A stretch of DNA of 64,000 nucleotides, from positions 62,001 through 126,000 of the forward strand of contig NZ_AYTO01000034.1 in the NCBI RefSeq assembly GCF_000507145.1, written 5' to 3'. A program made the translations under genes and the position numbers. Below are positions 21,663 through 31,911 of this stretch, piece after piece; positions within the stretch are counted from its first letter, which is position 1, and the number at the start of each line of letters is the position of its first letter. The DNA is from Bacillus tequilensis KCTC 13622 (GTDB lineage: Bacteria > Bacillota > Bacilli > Bacillales > Bacillaceae). Under the pieces are notes generated by a model. The model worked only from the letters and a program-made list of their open reading frames with translations, ran no database searches and had not been told where the DNA came from.

Positions 21663-23420
21663 ATGAACTTGCCGCAAAATCATCGATTGCAATTTTCTGT
21701 GGAAGAAACGATCTGTTTCCAAAAAGGACAGGAAGTTTCTGAACTGCTTTCTATTTCATTAGATCCTGATATTAGGGTTCAGGAAGTAAATGATTATGTA
21801 TCAATCAGAGGATCGCTTGAACTTACAGGTGAGTACAACATAGATCAAAACAAACATACCGAAGAGTTTTATACCGATAAGCGGTTTGTTGAAGAAGTCA
21901 GACAGAGAGAGGATGGAAGCGCGGAGCTGATTCACTGTTTTCCTGTGGATATTACCATCCCGAAAAATAAGGTGAGCCATTTACAGGATGTCTTCGTCTT
22001 TATTGACGCATTTGACTATCAATTAACCGATTCGCGAATTTTAACGATTCAGGCTGATTTAGCGATCGAAGGGCTTTTGGATGATACGGCAGTTAAAGAG
22101 CCGGAGATCCCTCTATATGAAGCTCCTGCGGCATTCAGAGAGGAAGAGCTTACAGAGCCGCCGATACAAAGTGCAGCAGAAACGGATGGACCTCCGGCAG
22201 AGGAAACACTTCAGCAGGATGAAACGCCAGAACTTTTTGTCTCAAAAGCCGTGCTTCGTGAAGAGCTGGAAACAGAAAAAGCAGAAGCGGGATCGCCGGA
22301 ATCAGCTTCTTCAGAACCAGAGGCGAAATATGGTGCCGAGACGCCAGAGCTTGTGGTTCAGGAAGAAGAGAGCCGTGAAGAAACAGAAACGGAAGAAGCT
22401 TCAGAAATAGAGATTCAAGAGATTGTTAAGGCAGAAAAACAAACGCCAGAGCCGGCAGCTGCAATCGCAGATGTTCGTGGAGAGGCGGACACTCCAGCGG
22501 AGACAGAGCCTTGTGAACATTCTAGAGCAGAAGAATCGCCTTCTTTGGAAGCTGAGCTTGATGCAGAGACGATGAGTTCTGAAGAAACAGCAGAATCAGC
22601 AGCGTCTCCTATTCTTGAATACGCATCGCGTCAAGAGGGTCAATTGGAGCACGCTGAGCCTGCGCTCCGTCAAGAAGAGAAAGAAGCGGATCTTGAGCCC
22701 GTACTCCGTCAAGAAGAGGCAGGGGCAGCTCAATCGGAACAGGCCGATCCCGCGCTTCGCCAAGAAGCAGAAGATGCGATTGAAGCTCCGGAGCCTGTAT
22801 CTGAGGCTGTTCTCTCCATAGATGAAAGCAGAGAGAAAAAAACAGTGTCAGCTGAGGACAATGAAGAAGCCGCTTTCCATTTTCATTTCGGTCAAAAAGC
22901 GAGCTTGGAGGAGGAACGACAACAAGAAGAATCGCCTGTGCCGGCATACCGTACTTTTCTGCCCGAACAAGAAGAGGAAGAGGAGGATTCTTTTTATTCA
23001 GCGCCTAAGCTGCTGGAAGAGGAAGAACGAGAGGAAGAAGGCTTTGAAATTGAAGTGAGAAAAATCCCGCCGGCTGAAGAACCTGAGGAAGAAACCCCTT
23101 TTCAACCCTTCCAGCTTCCTGATACCTCTGAGACTGAAAGGAAGGAAGCGGATGCTGTTTCCAAGGCTGAAAAGAAGGAACCTCAGACAAAAGAAAATGA
23201 TAATTCTCTTTATTTAACAAAACTCTTTACGAGAGAAGAGGATGAGTTTTCGAGAATGAAAATATGCATTGTTCAGCAGGAAGATACGATCGAGCGTTTA
23301 TGCGAGCGGTATGAAATCACATCCCAGCAGCTGATCAGAATGAATTCTTTAGCTTTGGATGATGAATTGAAAGCTGGCCAAATCCTTTATATTCCTCAAA
23401 ATAAACACAGCCATGCGTAA
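21663..23420 (+). CDS. spoVID: SpoVID, spore coat encasement morphogen
   Basis: SpoVID drives encasement of the spore by coat proteins, working with SpoIVA and SafA. Here it has 585 residues. The N-terminal beta-rich domain (about 1-145) is conserved. The middle, about 150-500, is glutamate-rich and low in complexity, with imperfect 13-17 residue repeats built on LRQEE near 319-370. The C-terminus, about 530-582, is a LysM domain ([21 protein letters not shown], then [10 protein letters not shown]). The ATG follows AAAGGAGGAT. ysxE follows closely, probably as one operon. Confidence 0.95.
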   Translation: MNLPQNHRLQFSVEETICFQKGQEVSELLSISLDPDIRVQEVNDYVSIRGSLELTGEYNIDQNKHTEEFYTDKRFVEEVRQREDGSAELIHCFPVDITIPKNKVSHLQDVFVFIDAFDYQLTDSRILTIQADLAIEGLLDDTAVKEPEIPLYEAPAAFREEELTEPPIQSAAETDGPPAEETLQQDETPELFVSKAVLREELETEKAEAGSPESASSEPEAKYGAETPELVVQEEESREETETEEASEIEIQEIVKAEKQTPEPAAAIADVRGEADTPAETEPCEHSRAEESPSLEAELDAETMSSEETAESAASPILEYASRQEGQLEHAEPALRQEEKEADLEPVLRQEEAGAAQSEQADPALRQEAEDAIEAPEPVSEAVLSIDESREKKTVSAEDNEEAAFHFHFGQKASLEEERQQEESPVPAYRTFLPEQEEEEEDSFYSAPKLLEEEEREEEGFEIEVRKIPPAEEPEEETPFQPFQLPDTSETERKEADAVSKAEKKEPQTKENDNSLYLTKLFTREEDEFSRMKICIVQQEDTIERLCERYEITSQQLIRMNSLALDDELKAGQILYIPQNKHSHA

Positions 23421-23452
23421 GCCGTAAGCGATCGGAAAATGTGGTGAATGGA

Positions 23453-24478
23453 ATGGAAGAGACCCAATCGGTTCTTCAGGAATACGGACTGACTGCTCAA
23501 TTTATTGAGCCTGTCAGTCCGCTTGTGTGGAAAGTATATACAGACTACGGCGTATTTGCCTTGAAAAAATTGAAATCGGTTCGCGGCAAACAGTTTACAG
23601 ATCATATGGTGGCGATTGAGGAAAAGGGTTTTCGTTCATTTGTTCCCGTTTACAGAACAAATAGCGGTGAGTTTTTCTCAGGAGGCTTGCAAACCGGAGA
23701 TTCTTATTATTTAATGCCTTGGCTCCAATTTGACCAAGAGGAAGAACGGGATCAGAAACATGCTTATTTATTTAGAGAAACAGCCCGTCTTCACGAAAGA
23801 ACCTCACAGGAAATAAAAGTAAGCCGCGATGATATTGAACGTTATTACGGACAAACGAAAAAACAGTGGGAACATGATAAAATATTCTATGAACAGTTTG
23901 TGGACAGAGCGGAGAAGGAGTGGTATCTTTCCCCTTTTGAACTTCAAGCTGCAACTTATTTTTCAGAAACCATTTCGGCGGTGAACTTTGCGCTGGAGCG
24001 GCTGGAGGACTGGTATGAGTCGGCAAAGGAAAAGAATGTCTCAAGGGTTGTGATGAACCACGGCAGTTTGTCTATACATCATTTTCTGTATAATGATACC
24101 GGGACCGGGTATTTCACAAACTTCGAAAGAGCGTCTGTCGGCCCGCCGCAAAACGACTTACTCGGCTTTTATACGAAAATGTTCAGAGGCTTTCCGAAAG
24201 CTTGTCCGGAATGCGTCGAATGGTTTTACGCGTACACGAAATCATTCCCCTTGCGTGAAGCGGAAGTCAGTCTTTTTCTCAGCTATATGGCATATCCGCA
24301 AGCCATATACAAGGTGTTGAACCGTTATCAAACCGAGAAAAGACAGCGTGAAAAAGATGAATGTACACAGCTATTAATGGCTTATTGGCAAATGAAAAAT
24401 ATAGAGCCGTTTGTGATGAAAATTCATCAGGTTGAACAAGAGAAAAAATCACAGGCTGAAAACGAGTCCACGTCTTAA
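23453..24478 (+). CDS. ysxE: YsxE, CotS-family kinase-like spore coat protein
   Basis: YsxE belongs to the CotS/CotI family of spore proteins, related to aminoglycoside phosphotransferases. The fold is visible in [16 protein letters not shown] (a lysine where kinases bind ATP), YYLMPWLQF (hinge) and [25 protein letters not shown], which occupies the place of the catalytic loop and metal site but lacks a clean HxD, so catalysis is uncertain. I use the ATG at 23453 (341 residues) behind GTGGTG; two GTG codons at 23441 and 23444 are alternatives. It is likely co-transcribed with spoVID from the sigma-E promoter. Confidence 0.82.
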   Translation: MEETQSVLQEYGLTAQFIEPVSPLVWKVYTDYGVFALKKLKSVRGKQFTDHMVAIEEKGFRSFVPVYRTNSGEFFSGGLQTGDSYYLMPWLQFDQEEERDQKHAYLFRETARLHERTSQEIKVSRDDIERYYGQTKKQWEHDKIFYEQFVDRAEKEWYLSPFELQAATYFSETISAVNFALERLEDWYESAKEKNVSRVVMNHGSLSIHHFLYNDTGTGYFTNFERASVGPPQNDLLGFYTKMFRGFPKACPECVEWFYAYTKSFPLREAEVSLFLSYMAYPQAIYKVLNRYQTEKRQREKDECTQLLMAYWQMKNIEPFVMKIHQVEQEKKSQAENESTS

Positions 24479-24500
24479 TGGCGCGGACTTGTTTGTTTAT
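24461..24500. terminator. Probable shared terminator of ysxE and yszA
   Basis: AACGAGTCCACG and CGCGGACTTGTT can pair with one mismatch and one G-U, flanked by A-rich and T-rich DNA. It includes the ysxE stop codon. Confidence 0.5.
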
Positions 24501-24688
24501 ATCCAATCTAAATGAAGGGCGCAAGCAAAAAAAATTAGGATGGCGAGCAGCAAAACATCAAAGGTAGTCGGAAAGAAAATGGTTCTGATGCCTTGGAAAA
24601 TCGTAATGGGGATAATGACTTGTGTGGATACAAGCCGAATTTGCCTGACCCACGGCGGCAGCGAATAAGAGCTGAAACGCTTCTTCAC
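24497..24688 (-). CDS. yszA: Small membrane protein YszA
   Basis: This is a 63-residue protein of unknown role, on the strand opposite its neighbours. The first 20 residues are basic and tryptophan-containing (KKRFSSYSLPPWVRQIRLVS). Two hydrophobic stretches follow: TQVIIPITIFQGIRTIFF and FDVLLLAILIFFACALHL. The GTG start at 24688 has a strong AGAGGAGGATGCACC ribosome site, and the frame is open seven codons further up without one. The name rests on memory of the small gene between ysxE and valS in B. subtilis. Confidence 0.72.
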   Translation of the reverse strand: MKKRFSSYSLPPWVRQIRLVSTQVIIPITIFQGIRTIFFPTTFDVLLLAILIFFACALHLDWI

Positions 24689-24786
24689 GGTGCATCCTCC
24701 TCTGCGCATTTACAAGCATCATATGTAAACTTGGGCAATAGGTGCCTGCCCATTTGCATAGAAAGGCGCGTTTTTGGAAAAGATGA

Positions 24787-24816
24787 TTGACGAATCAAAA
24801 ACACTTTTACTATAAT
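24787..24816 (+). promoter_or_regulatory. Sigma-A promoter of valS-folC
   Basis: TTGACG at 24787-24792 and TATAAT at 24811-24816 are 18 bases apart, just upstream of the T-box leader. Confidence 0.8.
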
Positions 24817-24824
24817 AAAGAACA

Positions 24825-25100
24825 TAAATAATGTATACAATGAGCTGATAAATACACCTGCTTAGAACGGGAAGAGTACAAAAAAGGCGCATGCAGAGAG
24901 AGAAGCCGCTTGCTGAAAGGCTTCTTATGTTGTCTGATTGGAAGGTCGCCCGGGAGCATAATTTCTTGAAAAATGAGTAGAGAAATTCGGGAAACACCCG
25001 TTATCCGTTGTAAGTGCATGAACTGATATAGAGTTCATGAAAAAAGGTGGTACCGCGAAAGAGCTTTTCGTCCTTTTACAGGGATGAAGAGCTTTTTTTT
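24825..25100 (+). ncRNA. T-box leader controlling valS
   Basis: The untranslated leader contains the T-box core AAGGTGGTACCGCG at 25044-25057. Next comes a terminator: AAGAGCTTTTCGTCC, a short loop, GGGATGAAGAGCTTTTTTTT, ending near 25100. Upstream hairpins around 24895-24950 are the expected stem I region. A GTC triplet at 24945-24947, in GGAAGGTCGCC, is my candidate specifier codon and would fit tRNA-Val. Uncharged tRNA-Val would favour the antiterminator and read-through into valS. The T-box itself is certain; the specifier position is an inference. Confidence 0.88.
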
Positions 25101-25137
25101 CGTTCTCAGCCATTTTTAAACATGCTGGAGGGTTATG

Positions 25138-27780
25138 ATGGAAACGAATGAACAAACAATGCCGACGAAATACGATCCGGCAGCGGTTGAAAAAGACCGA
25201 TATCATTTTTGGCTAGAAGGCAAATTTTTTGAAGCTGGCAGTGACCAGACAAAAGAGCCGTACTCTGTCGTGATTCCGCCGCCAAACGTAACAGGAAGAC
25301 TTCACCTTGGCCACGCGTGGGACACAACGCTGCAAGACATTGTAACAAGAATGAAACGCATGCAGGGCTATGATGTGCTGTGGCTTCCGGGTATGGACCA
25401 CGCCGGCATCGCGACGCAGGCTAAAGTGGAAGCGAAACTTCGTGAAGAAGGCAAATCCCGCTACGATTTGGGCCGCGAGAAATTCCTCGAAGAAACGTGG
25501 AGCTGGAAAGAAGAGTATGCCGACTTTATTCGCAGCCAATGGGCGAAGTTAGGACTTGGCCTTGATTATTCCCGTGAACGATTTACGCTGGATGAAGGCC
25601 TAAGCAAAGCGGTTCGCGAAGTGTTCGTTAAGCTTTATGAAAAAGGCTTAATCTACAGAGGCGAATATATTATTAACTGGGATCCTGCGACAAAAACAGC
25701 GTTATCCGACATTGAGGTGATTTACAAGGATGTTCAGGGCGCATTCTATCATATGAGCTATCCGCTTGCTGACGGTTCAGGTTCGATTGAAATTGCGACG
25801 ACACGTCCTGAAACGATGCTCGGTGATACAGCTGTTGCTGTCCATCCTGAAGATGAGCGCTATAAGCACCTTATCGGAAAAACGGTCATCCTGCCGATTA
25901 CAAATCGTGAAATTCCGATTGTCGGTGATGACTACGTTGATATGGAATTTGGTTCTGGTGCGGTGAAAATTACGCCTGCTCATGATCCGAACGACTTCGA
26001 GCTTGGCAACCGCCACAATTTAGAACGCATTCTTGTCATGAATGAAGATGGAACGATGAATGAAAATGCCCTGCAATATCAAGGTATGGATCGTTTTGAA
26101 TGCCGGAAAAAGCTCGTGAAGGATTTACAGGAGACGGGAGTTCTCTTCAAAATCGAGGATCATATGCACTCTGTCGGCCACAGTGAACGAAGCGGGGCTG
26201 TTGTGGAGCCTTACCTTTCTACACAATGGTTTGTGCGCATGCAGCCGCTTGCTGATGCAGCGATTGAACTGCAAAAGAAAGAAGAAAAAGTCAACTTTGT
26301 GCCTGATCGTTTTGAAAAAACGTATTTACACTGGATGGAAAACATCCGCGACTGGTGTATTTCCCGTCAGTTATGGTGGGGCCACCGCATTCCAGCCTGG
26401 TATCATAAAGAAACAGGCGAGTTGCATGTCGGGCTTGAAGCGCCTGAGGACATTGAAAATTGGGAACAGGATACAGATGTACTGGATACATGGTTCAGTT
26501 CCGCGCTCTGGCCTTTCTCCACTATGGGCTGGCCTGATGTAACGGCTGAAGACTTTAAACGCTACTACCCGACAGACGTTCTCGTAACAGGGTACGACAT
26601 CATTTTCTTCTGGGTGTCACGCATGATTTTCCAAGGCATCGAATTTACAGGCGAGCGCCCGTTCAAAGATGTGTTAATCCATGGCTTAATCCGTGATGAG
26701 CAAGGCCGGAAAATGAGTAAATCTCTTGGTAACGGTGTTGATCCGATGGATGTGATTGACAAGTACGGAGCCGATTCTTTGCGTTATTTCCTTGCGACTG
26801 GGAGCTCTCCTGGCCAAGATCTGCGCTTCAGCTATGAAAAAGTGGAATCGACTTGGAATTTCGCCAATAAAATTTGGAATGCCTCTCGTTTTGCATTGAT
26901 GAACATGGACGGCATGACATATGATGAGCTTGATCTGTCAGGTGAAAAATCAGTAGCTGACAAATGGATTTTAACGCGATTAAATGAAACGATCGAGCAC
27001 GTGACCCAGCTTGCTGATCGATATGAATTTGGTGAAGTCGGACGCCATTTATATAACTTTATTTGGGACGATTTCTGTGATTGGTATATTGAAATGGCGA
27101 AGCTTCCGCTTTACGGAGAAGACGAAGCGGCTAAGAAAACAACCCGTTCGATCCTTGCTTATGTACTGGATCAAACGATGCGCCTGCTCCATCCGTTTAT
27201 GCCATTCTTAACGGAGGAAATTTGGCAGCATCTTCCTCACCAAGGGGAATCGATTACAGTAAGTGAATGGCCTGTTGTCGTGCCAGAGCATACGGATGCG
27301 GAAGCGGCTGCTGACATGAAGCTTCTTGTTGAGCTGATCCGTTCTGTGCGCAATATCCGCAGTGAAGTCAATACGCCAATGAGCAAGCAGGTTGAATTGT
27401 ATATTAAAACAAGCACAGACGAAATCGCAGCCCGTCTCGAAGCGAACCGTTCATATGTTGAACGCTTTACGAATCCGAGCGTGCTTAAAATCGGCACTGA
27501 TATCGAAGCTGTTGATAAGGCGATGACGGCCGTTGTCTCAGGAGCAGAGGTTATCCTTCCGCTTGAAGGCTTAATTAATATCGAGGAAGAAATTGCCCGT
27601 CTGCAAAAAGAATTCGATAAGCTGACGAAGGAAGTCGAGCGCGTCCAAAAGAAACTTGGAAACGAAGGATTTATGAAAAAAGCGCCTGCGCACGTAATCG
27701 ATGAAGAACGTGAAAAAGAAAAAGATTATGTGGCGAAGCGTGACGCTGTTCAAAAACGAATGGCTGAGCTGAAGGGCTAA
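25138..27780 (+). CDS. valS: Valyl-tRNA synthetase
   Basis: ValS charges tRNA-Val and edits misactivated threonine. The class I signatures are present: [10 protein letters not shown] near 50-59 (HIGH) and [10 protein letters not shown] near 524-533 (KMSKS). The CP1 editing domain lies between ([15 protein letters not shown] near 222-236). The C-terminal 70 residues form the usual ValS coiled coil ([13 protein letters not shown]). I choose the second of two adjacent ATGs (25138, 880 residues) because GGAGGG is then five bases away. It is controlled by the T-box leader and followed by folC after 59 bases. Confidence 0.97.
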   Translation: METNEQTMPTKYDPAAVEKDRYHFWLEGKFFEAGSDQTKEPYSVVIPPPNVTGRLHLGHAWDTTLQDIVTRMKRMQGYDVLWLPGMDHAGIATQAKVEAKLREEGKSRYDLGREKFLEETWSWKEEYADFIRSQWAKLGLGLDYSRERFTLDEGLSKAVREVFVKLYEKGLIYRGEYIINWDPATKTALSDIEVIYKDVQGAFYHMSYPLADGSGSIEIATTRPETMLGDTAVAVHPEDERYKHLIGKTVILPITNREIPIVGDDYVDMEFGSGAVKITPAHDPNDFELGNRHNLERILVMNEDGTMNENALQYQGMDRFECRKKLVKDLQETGVLFKIEDHMHSVGHSERSGAVVEPYLSTQWFVRMQPLADAAIELQKKEEKVNFVPDRFEKTYLHWMENIRDWCISRQLWWGHRIPAWYHKETGELHVGLEAPEDIENWEQDTDVLDTWFSSALWPFSTMGWPDVTAEDFKRYYPTDVLVTGYDIIFFWVSRMIFQGIEFTGERPFKDVLIHGLIRDEQGRKMSKSLGNGVDPMDVIDKYGADSLRYFLATGSSPGQDLRFSYEKVESTWNFANKIWNASRFALMNMDGMTYDELDLSGEKSVADKWILTRLNETIEHVTQLADRYEFGEVGRHLYNFIWDDFCDWYIEMAKLPLYGEDEAAKKTTRSILAYVLDQTMRLLHPFMPFLTEEIWQHLPHQGESITVSEWPVVVPEHTDAEAAADMKLLVELIRSVRNIRSEVNTPMSKQVELYIKTSTDEIAARLEANRSYVERFTNPSVLKIGTDIEAVDKAMTAVVSGAEVILPLEGLINIEEEIARLQKEFDKLTKEVERVQKKLGNEGFMKKAPAHVIDEEREKEKDYVAKRDAVQKRMAELKG

Positions 27781-27785
27781 TGAAA

Positions 27786-27815
27786 AGCCGGGGCGGTTTC
27801 TTTAGAAACCGCCTT
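27786..27815 (+). other. Hairpin between valS and folC
   Basis: GGCGGTTTC and GAAACCGCC form a stem with a short loop but without a real T-run. It may slow or partly terminate transcription, or mark an RNA processing point. valS and folC probably still share a transcript. Confidence 0.45.
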
Positions 27816-27839
27816 GTCTTATAAAAGAGGGGATTATCA

Positions 27840-29132
27840 TTGTTTACTGCATATGAAGAAGCGCGCAGCTGGATTCACGGACGGCTGAAATTCGGAGTTA
27901 AGCCCGGACTCGGCCGAATGGAGCAGCTGATGGCGCGGTTAGGGCATCCTGAAAAGAAAATCCGCGCGATCCACATCGCAGGAACAAACGGTAAAGGGTC
28001 AACAGTCGCTTTTATCCGTTCTATGCTGCAAGAAGCCGGATATTCGGTTGGGACGTTTACGTCACCTTATATCATAATGTTTAATGAACGGATCAGTGTA
28101 AACGGGACACCGATCTCAGACGAGGAATGGACGGCACTCGTCAATCAGCTGAAACCGCACGTTGAAGCACTTGATCATACAGAATACGGTCAGCCGACAG
28201 AATTTGAAATTATGACGGCTTGTGCATTTTTATATTTTGCAGTGTTTCATAAGGTCGATTTTGTTATTTTTGAAACAGGTTTGGGCGGCAGATTCGACTC
28301 TACCAATGTGGTTGAACCGCTTTTAACTGTGATCACCAGCATCGGACATGATCACATGAACATTTTGGGAAACACCATTGAAGAAATTGCAGGGGAAAAG
28401 GCCGGAATCATTAAAGAAGGCATTCCAATCGTTACTGCTGTTACCCAGCCGGAAGCCCTACAGGTCATTCGTCATGAAGCGGAACAGCATGCTGCACCGT
28501 TCCAATCCTTACATGATACATGTATTGTTTTCAATGAAGAGGCTCTCCCTGCCGGAGAACAGTTTTCATTCAAAACTGGAGAGAAGTGCTATGAAAATAT
28601 TCGGACATCTCTGATCGGCACACATCAAAGGCAAAATGCGGCTTTGTCCATTTTGGCTGCGGAATGGCTCAATAGGGAGAATATTGCCCATATCAGTGAT
28701 GAAGCGCTAAGAAGCGGACTGGTAAAGGCTGCTTGGCCGGGACGGTTAGAGCTTGTTCAGGAACATCCGCCGGTATACTTAGACGGCGCGCATAACGAAG
28801 AAGGCGTTGAAAAGCTGGCGGAAACGATGAAACAGCGTTTCCCTGATTCCCGCATTTATGTGGTGTTTACCGCGTTAAAGGACAAACCGTATCAAAACAT
28901 GATTAAAAGACTGGAAACAATAGCACACTCGATTCATTTTGCATCTTTTGATTTCCCGCGTGCTTCCCTTGCAAAAGATCTCTACGATGCAAGTGAAATC
29001 AGCAATAAAAGCTGGAGTGAAGATCCAGCCGATGTGCTCGAATTCATAGAAAGCAAAAAGGGCTCAAATGGAATTGTGCTGATTACCGGATCACTTTATT
29101 TTATTTCTGACATTCGCAAAAGATTGAAATAG
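27840..29132 (+). CDS. folC: Folylpolyglutamate synthase / dihydrofolate synthase
   Basis: FolC adds glutamate to folates, and in many bacteria also to dihydropteroate. The 430 residues contain the ATP loop AGTNGKGSTVAFIRSM near 46-61, the omega loop FTSPYI near 73-78, and GLGGRFDSTN near 147-156. The Mur-ligase-like C-terminal domain has YLDGAHNEEG near 315-324. The start is TTG at 27840 after AGAGGGGATTATCA. The valS-folC-comC order is conserved in B. subtilis. Confidence 0.95.
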   Translation: MFTAYEEARSWIHGRLKFGVKPGLGRMEQLMARLGHPEKKIRAIHIAGTNGKGSTVAFIRSMLQEAGYSVGTFTSPYIIMFNERISVNGTPISDEEWTALVNQLKPHVEALDHTEYGQPTEFEIMTACAFLYFAVFHKVDFVIFETGLGGRFDSTNVVEPLLTVITSIGHDHMNILGNTIEEIAGEKAGIIKEGIPIVTAVTQPEALQVIRHEAEQHAAPFQSLHDTCIVFNEEALPAGEQFSFKTGEKCYENIRTSLIGTHQRQNAALSILAAEWLNRENIAHISDEALRSGLVKAAWPGRLELVQEHPPVYLDGAHNEEGVEKLAETMKQRFPDSRIYVVFTALKDKPYQNMIKRLETIAHSIHFASFDFPRASLAKDLYDASEISNKSWSEDPADVLEFIESKKGSNGIVLITGSLYFISDIRKRLK

Positions 29133-29156
29133 AGGCGCCCAGCCCTGGCAGTATCC

Positions 29157-29200
29157 AAAATAAGATTCTGCCGGGGTTTTAATGTGTGAAATTGAATATT
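29157..29200 (+). promoter_or_regulatory. ComK-binding site (two K-boxes) upstream of comC
   Basis: AAAATAAGATTCT (29157-29169) and GAAATTGAATATT (29188-29200) each fit AAAA-N5-TTTT at seven and six of eight defined positions. They are separated by exactly 18 bases, one of the three spacings ComK accepts (8, 18 or 31). A TACAAT at 29231-29236 is a likely -10. comC is a known ComK target. Confidence 0.7.
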
Positions 29201-29274
29201 CCCGATTGGAGTTCAAGCCGCTCACTCTGCTACAATTCATAACAGAATCTACAGTGAGTAAAGGTGTGTTGTCT

Positions 29275-30021
29275 ATGTTTCCCATTCTTTTTATCTTCGG
29301 GCTGATCCTTGGTTCCTTTTACTATACGGTCGGATGCCGTATCCCCTTACATCTATCAATTATTGCGCCCCGTTCAACGTGCTCGTTTTGCCGACGGACA
29401 TTAACTCCTGCAGAATTAATTCCCATCCTGTCATTCCTATTTCAAAAAGGTAAATGTAAAAGCTGCGGGCATAGGATTTCTTTTATGTATCCAGCGGCAG
29501 AGCTTGTCACAGCGTGTTTATTTGCCGCCGCAGGATTACGCTTTGGCACGACGCCGGAACTGTTTCCCGCCGTCGTGTTGATTTCTCTTCTTATTATTGT
29601 TGCCGTAACAGATCTTCATTTTATGCTGATTCCAAATCGAATATTGATTTTCTTTCTTCCTTTGTTGGCGGCTGGGAGATTGATTTCTCCGCTTGATTCC
29701 TGGTATGCCGGCCTGTTAGGCGCATCCGCCGGATTTCTTTTACTAGCCTTGATTGCCGCAATCACCCGTGGTGGAATAGGCGGAGGTGATATTAAATTAT
29801 TTGCGGTGATCGGTTTTGTGCTTGGTGTGAAAATGCTTGCAGCTGCCTTTTTCTTTTCTATTTTGATAGGTGCATTATACGGAGCGGCAGCCGCCCTGAC
29901 TGGAAGACACGCGAAAAGGCAGCCGATTCCCTTCGCCCCCGCAATTGCGGCAGGGAGCATTTTGGCCTATTTATACGGTGACTCTATTATTTCTTTTTAT
30001 ATCAAAATGGCATTGGGCTGA
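29275..30021 (+). CDS. comC: ComC, prepilin peptidase for competence pseudopili
   Basis: ComC cleaves and methylates the ComG pseudopilins needed for DNA uptake. With the ATG at 29275 it has 248 residues. It shows the type-IV prepilin peptidase layout: a first membrane segment, a cytoplasmic zinc loop with C36, C39, C61 and C64 (CSFC and CKSC), then about seven more membrane helices. The two catalytic aspartates are in VTDLHFMLIPN and GGGDIKLF. The frame is open 31 codons further upstream, but that stretch covers the promoter region and ComK boxes, and AAAGGTG fits 29275. Confidence 0.95.
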   Translation: MFPILFIFGLILGSFYYTVGCRIPLHLSIIAPRSTCSFCRRTLTPAELIPILSFLFQKGKCKSCGHRISFMYPAAELVTACLFAAAGLRFGTTPELFPAVVLISLLIIVAVTDLHFMLIPNRILIFFLPLLAAGRLISPLDSWYAGLLGASAGFLLLALIAAITRGGIGGGDIKLFAVIGFVLGVKMLAAAFFFSILIGALYGAAAALTGRHAKRQPIPFAPAIAAGSILAYLYGDSIISFYIKMALG

Positions 30022-30154
30022 CTGCTGAAAAATTTGACGAACGTTTTTTGGACAAGACGACAAAAGTCTTGTTCTTTTTTTTTTCGCCTGTGCTAAAGTG
30101 TGTAGCATGAAAAGCCGACAAGAACGGTCAAGCAAATAAAGGGAGGAAGCGGAA

Positions 30155-31153
30155 TTGAAAAAAAGGAAGAATAAAAAAAACAGTAAAGCCGCAGAAAAAG
30201 CCCTCAAGGTGACGATTAATGGAAAAGAAGAGACGGTTTACGAACAGGAAACGCCTGAGACTGAGAAGGATAAAAGCATGACATTTTCGAATTGGGAGGA
30301 AAAGAGAAAGGCTGAACAGGAGGTCGCAGCATCCCGCGAACATCTCGATGAAGAAGAATTTAATTGGGATTCTGAAGAGGACAAGGTGTTTAAAGAGGAC
30401 CCAAAAGTCGTTCCTCCTTATCAAAAGAAAAAAACAAAGCTTTATGCAAAAGGGAAGCCGGGAGCGGCCAAGCCGGTAAAAAGAGTGGCGGTGACGATTG
30501 CCTTTGCAGCTGTCATTGGCACCGGATTAGGATTATTCGCGTTGAACATTTCAGGCAATAAAGAAGCGGCAGCACCGGCCTCTTTAGAGGATTCTCTAGG
30601 AAGCCAAACGGCAAAAGCCGGAGATACTTCTGCTGATAAGCAAAGCTCAGGCGCAGAAAAACAGGCGGCACAAACTGAAGGTACATATAAAACATACGCT
30701 GTACAAGCCGGGAAATTTTCAAATGAAAAAGGTGCCGAAACGTTAACAGAACAATTAACTGAAAAAGGTTATTCCGCCGTGTCACTGTCAAAGGACGACG
30801 GGTATACGTATGTCATTGCAGGCTTAGCGGGTGACAAGAACGTGTCCCAGCAATTAGGGCAGCTTTTAATCGACAGCGACTTTGAAGCCTGGGGAGGCAA
30901 GGAGCTTTCTTTATCAATAGAGTCAGATATGACAGATTCTTTCAAAGAAACATCGGAGCTCGCAGCAAAGGCGATTCTCGGTAAAGACATTACAAAATCG
31001 AGTGTAGAGAAAATAGAAAAGTCGCTTGGTGAAACAAAAGCGTCAGAAACAGGTGAGAAAAAAGCGATTTTGCAGGCATTAAAGGAATTGGAGGATCCAA
31101 GCGCTGAAGCCGGGTGGAAGGCTCAGCAGCAGCTGTTAGCCGTCATTAAATAA
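30155..31153 (+). CDS. spoIIB: SpoIIB, engulfment and septal thinning protein
   Basis: SpoIIB localises to the sporulation septum and helps recruit SpoIIM, SpoIID and SpoIIP. The 332 residues have a charged cytoplasmic N-terminus (about 1-105, very rich in lysine and glutamate), a single membrane segment (VAVTIAFAAVIGTGLGLFAL, near 109-128), a low-complexity linker, and an extracytoplasmic SPOR-type peptidoglycan-binding domain near 183-255 (YKTYAVQAGKFSNEKGAETL). The start is TTG at 30155 after GGGAGGAAGCGGAA. It is monocistronic with a terminator. Confidence 0.93.
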   Translation: MKKRKNKKNSKAAEKALKVTINGKEETVYEQETPETEKDKSMTFSNWEEKRKAEQEVAASREHLDEEEFNWDSEEDKVFKEDPKVVPPYQKKKTKLYAKGKPGAAKPVKRVAVTIAFAAVIGTGLGLFALNISGNKEAAAPASLEDSLGSQTAKAGDTSADKQSSGAEKQAAQTEGTYKTYAVQAGKFSNEKGAETLTEQLTEKGYSAVSLSKDDGYTYVIAGLAGDKNVSQQLGQLLIDSDFEAWGGKELSLSIESDMTDSFKETSELAAKAILGKDITKSSVEKIEKSLGETKASETGEKKAILQALKELEDPSAEAGWKAQQQLLAVIK

Positions 31154-31165
31154 GAGAAAGTGCCC

Positions 31166-31199
31166 TGAGCCTTTGTCCTTTAGTGACAGGCTTTTTTTA
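31166..31199 (+). terminator. Terminator after spoIIB
   Basis: AGCCTTTGTC, a short loop and GACAGGCT are followed by seven T. Confidence 0.8.
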
Positions 31200-31305
31200 T
31201 TTTGTCATGAAAAAGTTATTTTTCTGAAATTGTGACAAGCCTCGTGATTTGATAGGATAAACGAGTATCTTTTTTTCTTAAGCAGACCCTGAAAGGATGA
31301 CGAAC

Positions 31306-31875
31306 ATGACAAAGCCGCTAATACTTGCATCACAATCTCCGCGCAGGAAAGAACTCCTCGATCTTCTCCAGCTGCCCTACTCCATTATTGTCAGTGAAGT
31401 AGAGGAAAAATTAAATCGAAACTTTTCACCTGAAGAAAACGTCCAATGGTTGGCAAAACAAAAAGCTAAGGCTGTGGCTGATCTCCATCCGCATGCAATC
31501 GTTATCGGCGCTGATACAATGGTGTGCCTGAACGGCGAATGCCTCGGCAAACCGAAGGATCAGGAAGAAGCCGCTTCTATGCTGCGGAGGCTTTCAGGCC
31601 GTAGTCATTCAGTGATTACCGCGGTCAGCATACAAGCTGAACATCAAAGCGAGACTTTTTATGATAAGACAGAAGTTGCGTTTTGGCCACTCAGTGAAGA
31701 AGAGATTTGGGCTTATATTGAAACAAAAGAGCCGATGGATAAAGCAGGTGCATACGGCATCCAAGGAAGAGGCGCGCTTTTTGTAAAGAAAATAGACGGA
31801 GACTATTATTCAGTCATGGGTCTTCCTATATCAAAAACGATGAGAGCTCTTCGCCATTTTGATATAAAGGCATGA
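31306..31875 (+). CDS. maf: Maf, nucleotide pyrophosphatase / septum-associated protein
   Basis: Maf hydrolyses non-canonical or modified nucleoside triphosphates, and overexpression inhibits septation in B. subtilis. The 189 residues begin [16 protein letters not shown], the family signature, and include [21 protein letters not shown] near 63-83 and [10 protein letters not shown] near 144-153. I use the ATG at 31306, because GAAAGG is too close to the ATG at 31297. radC follows after 36 bases, and the maf-radC-mreBCD order is conserved. Confidence 0.95.
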   Translation: MTKPLILASQSPRRKELLDLLQLPYSIIVSEVEEKLNRNFSPEENVQWLAKQKAKAVADLHPHAIVIGADTMVCLNGECLGKPKDQEEAASMLRRLSGRSHSVITAVSIQAEHQSETFYDKTEVAFWPLSEEEIWAYIETKEPMDKAGAYGIQGRGALFVKKIDGDYYSVMGLPISKTMRALRHFDIKA

Positions 31876-31911
31876 TGGTTTTATAAACGGGAAGGGAAAG
31901 AAAAGGAGTGC

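Noticed and set aside
22081-23058. Several open frames of 60-110 codons in other frames of spoVID, very rich in arginine and lysine
   Set aside because: They are by-products of the GAA/GAG-rich coding sequence; composition follows from the frame shift and none has a ribosome site.
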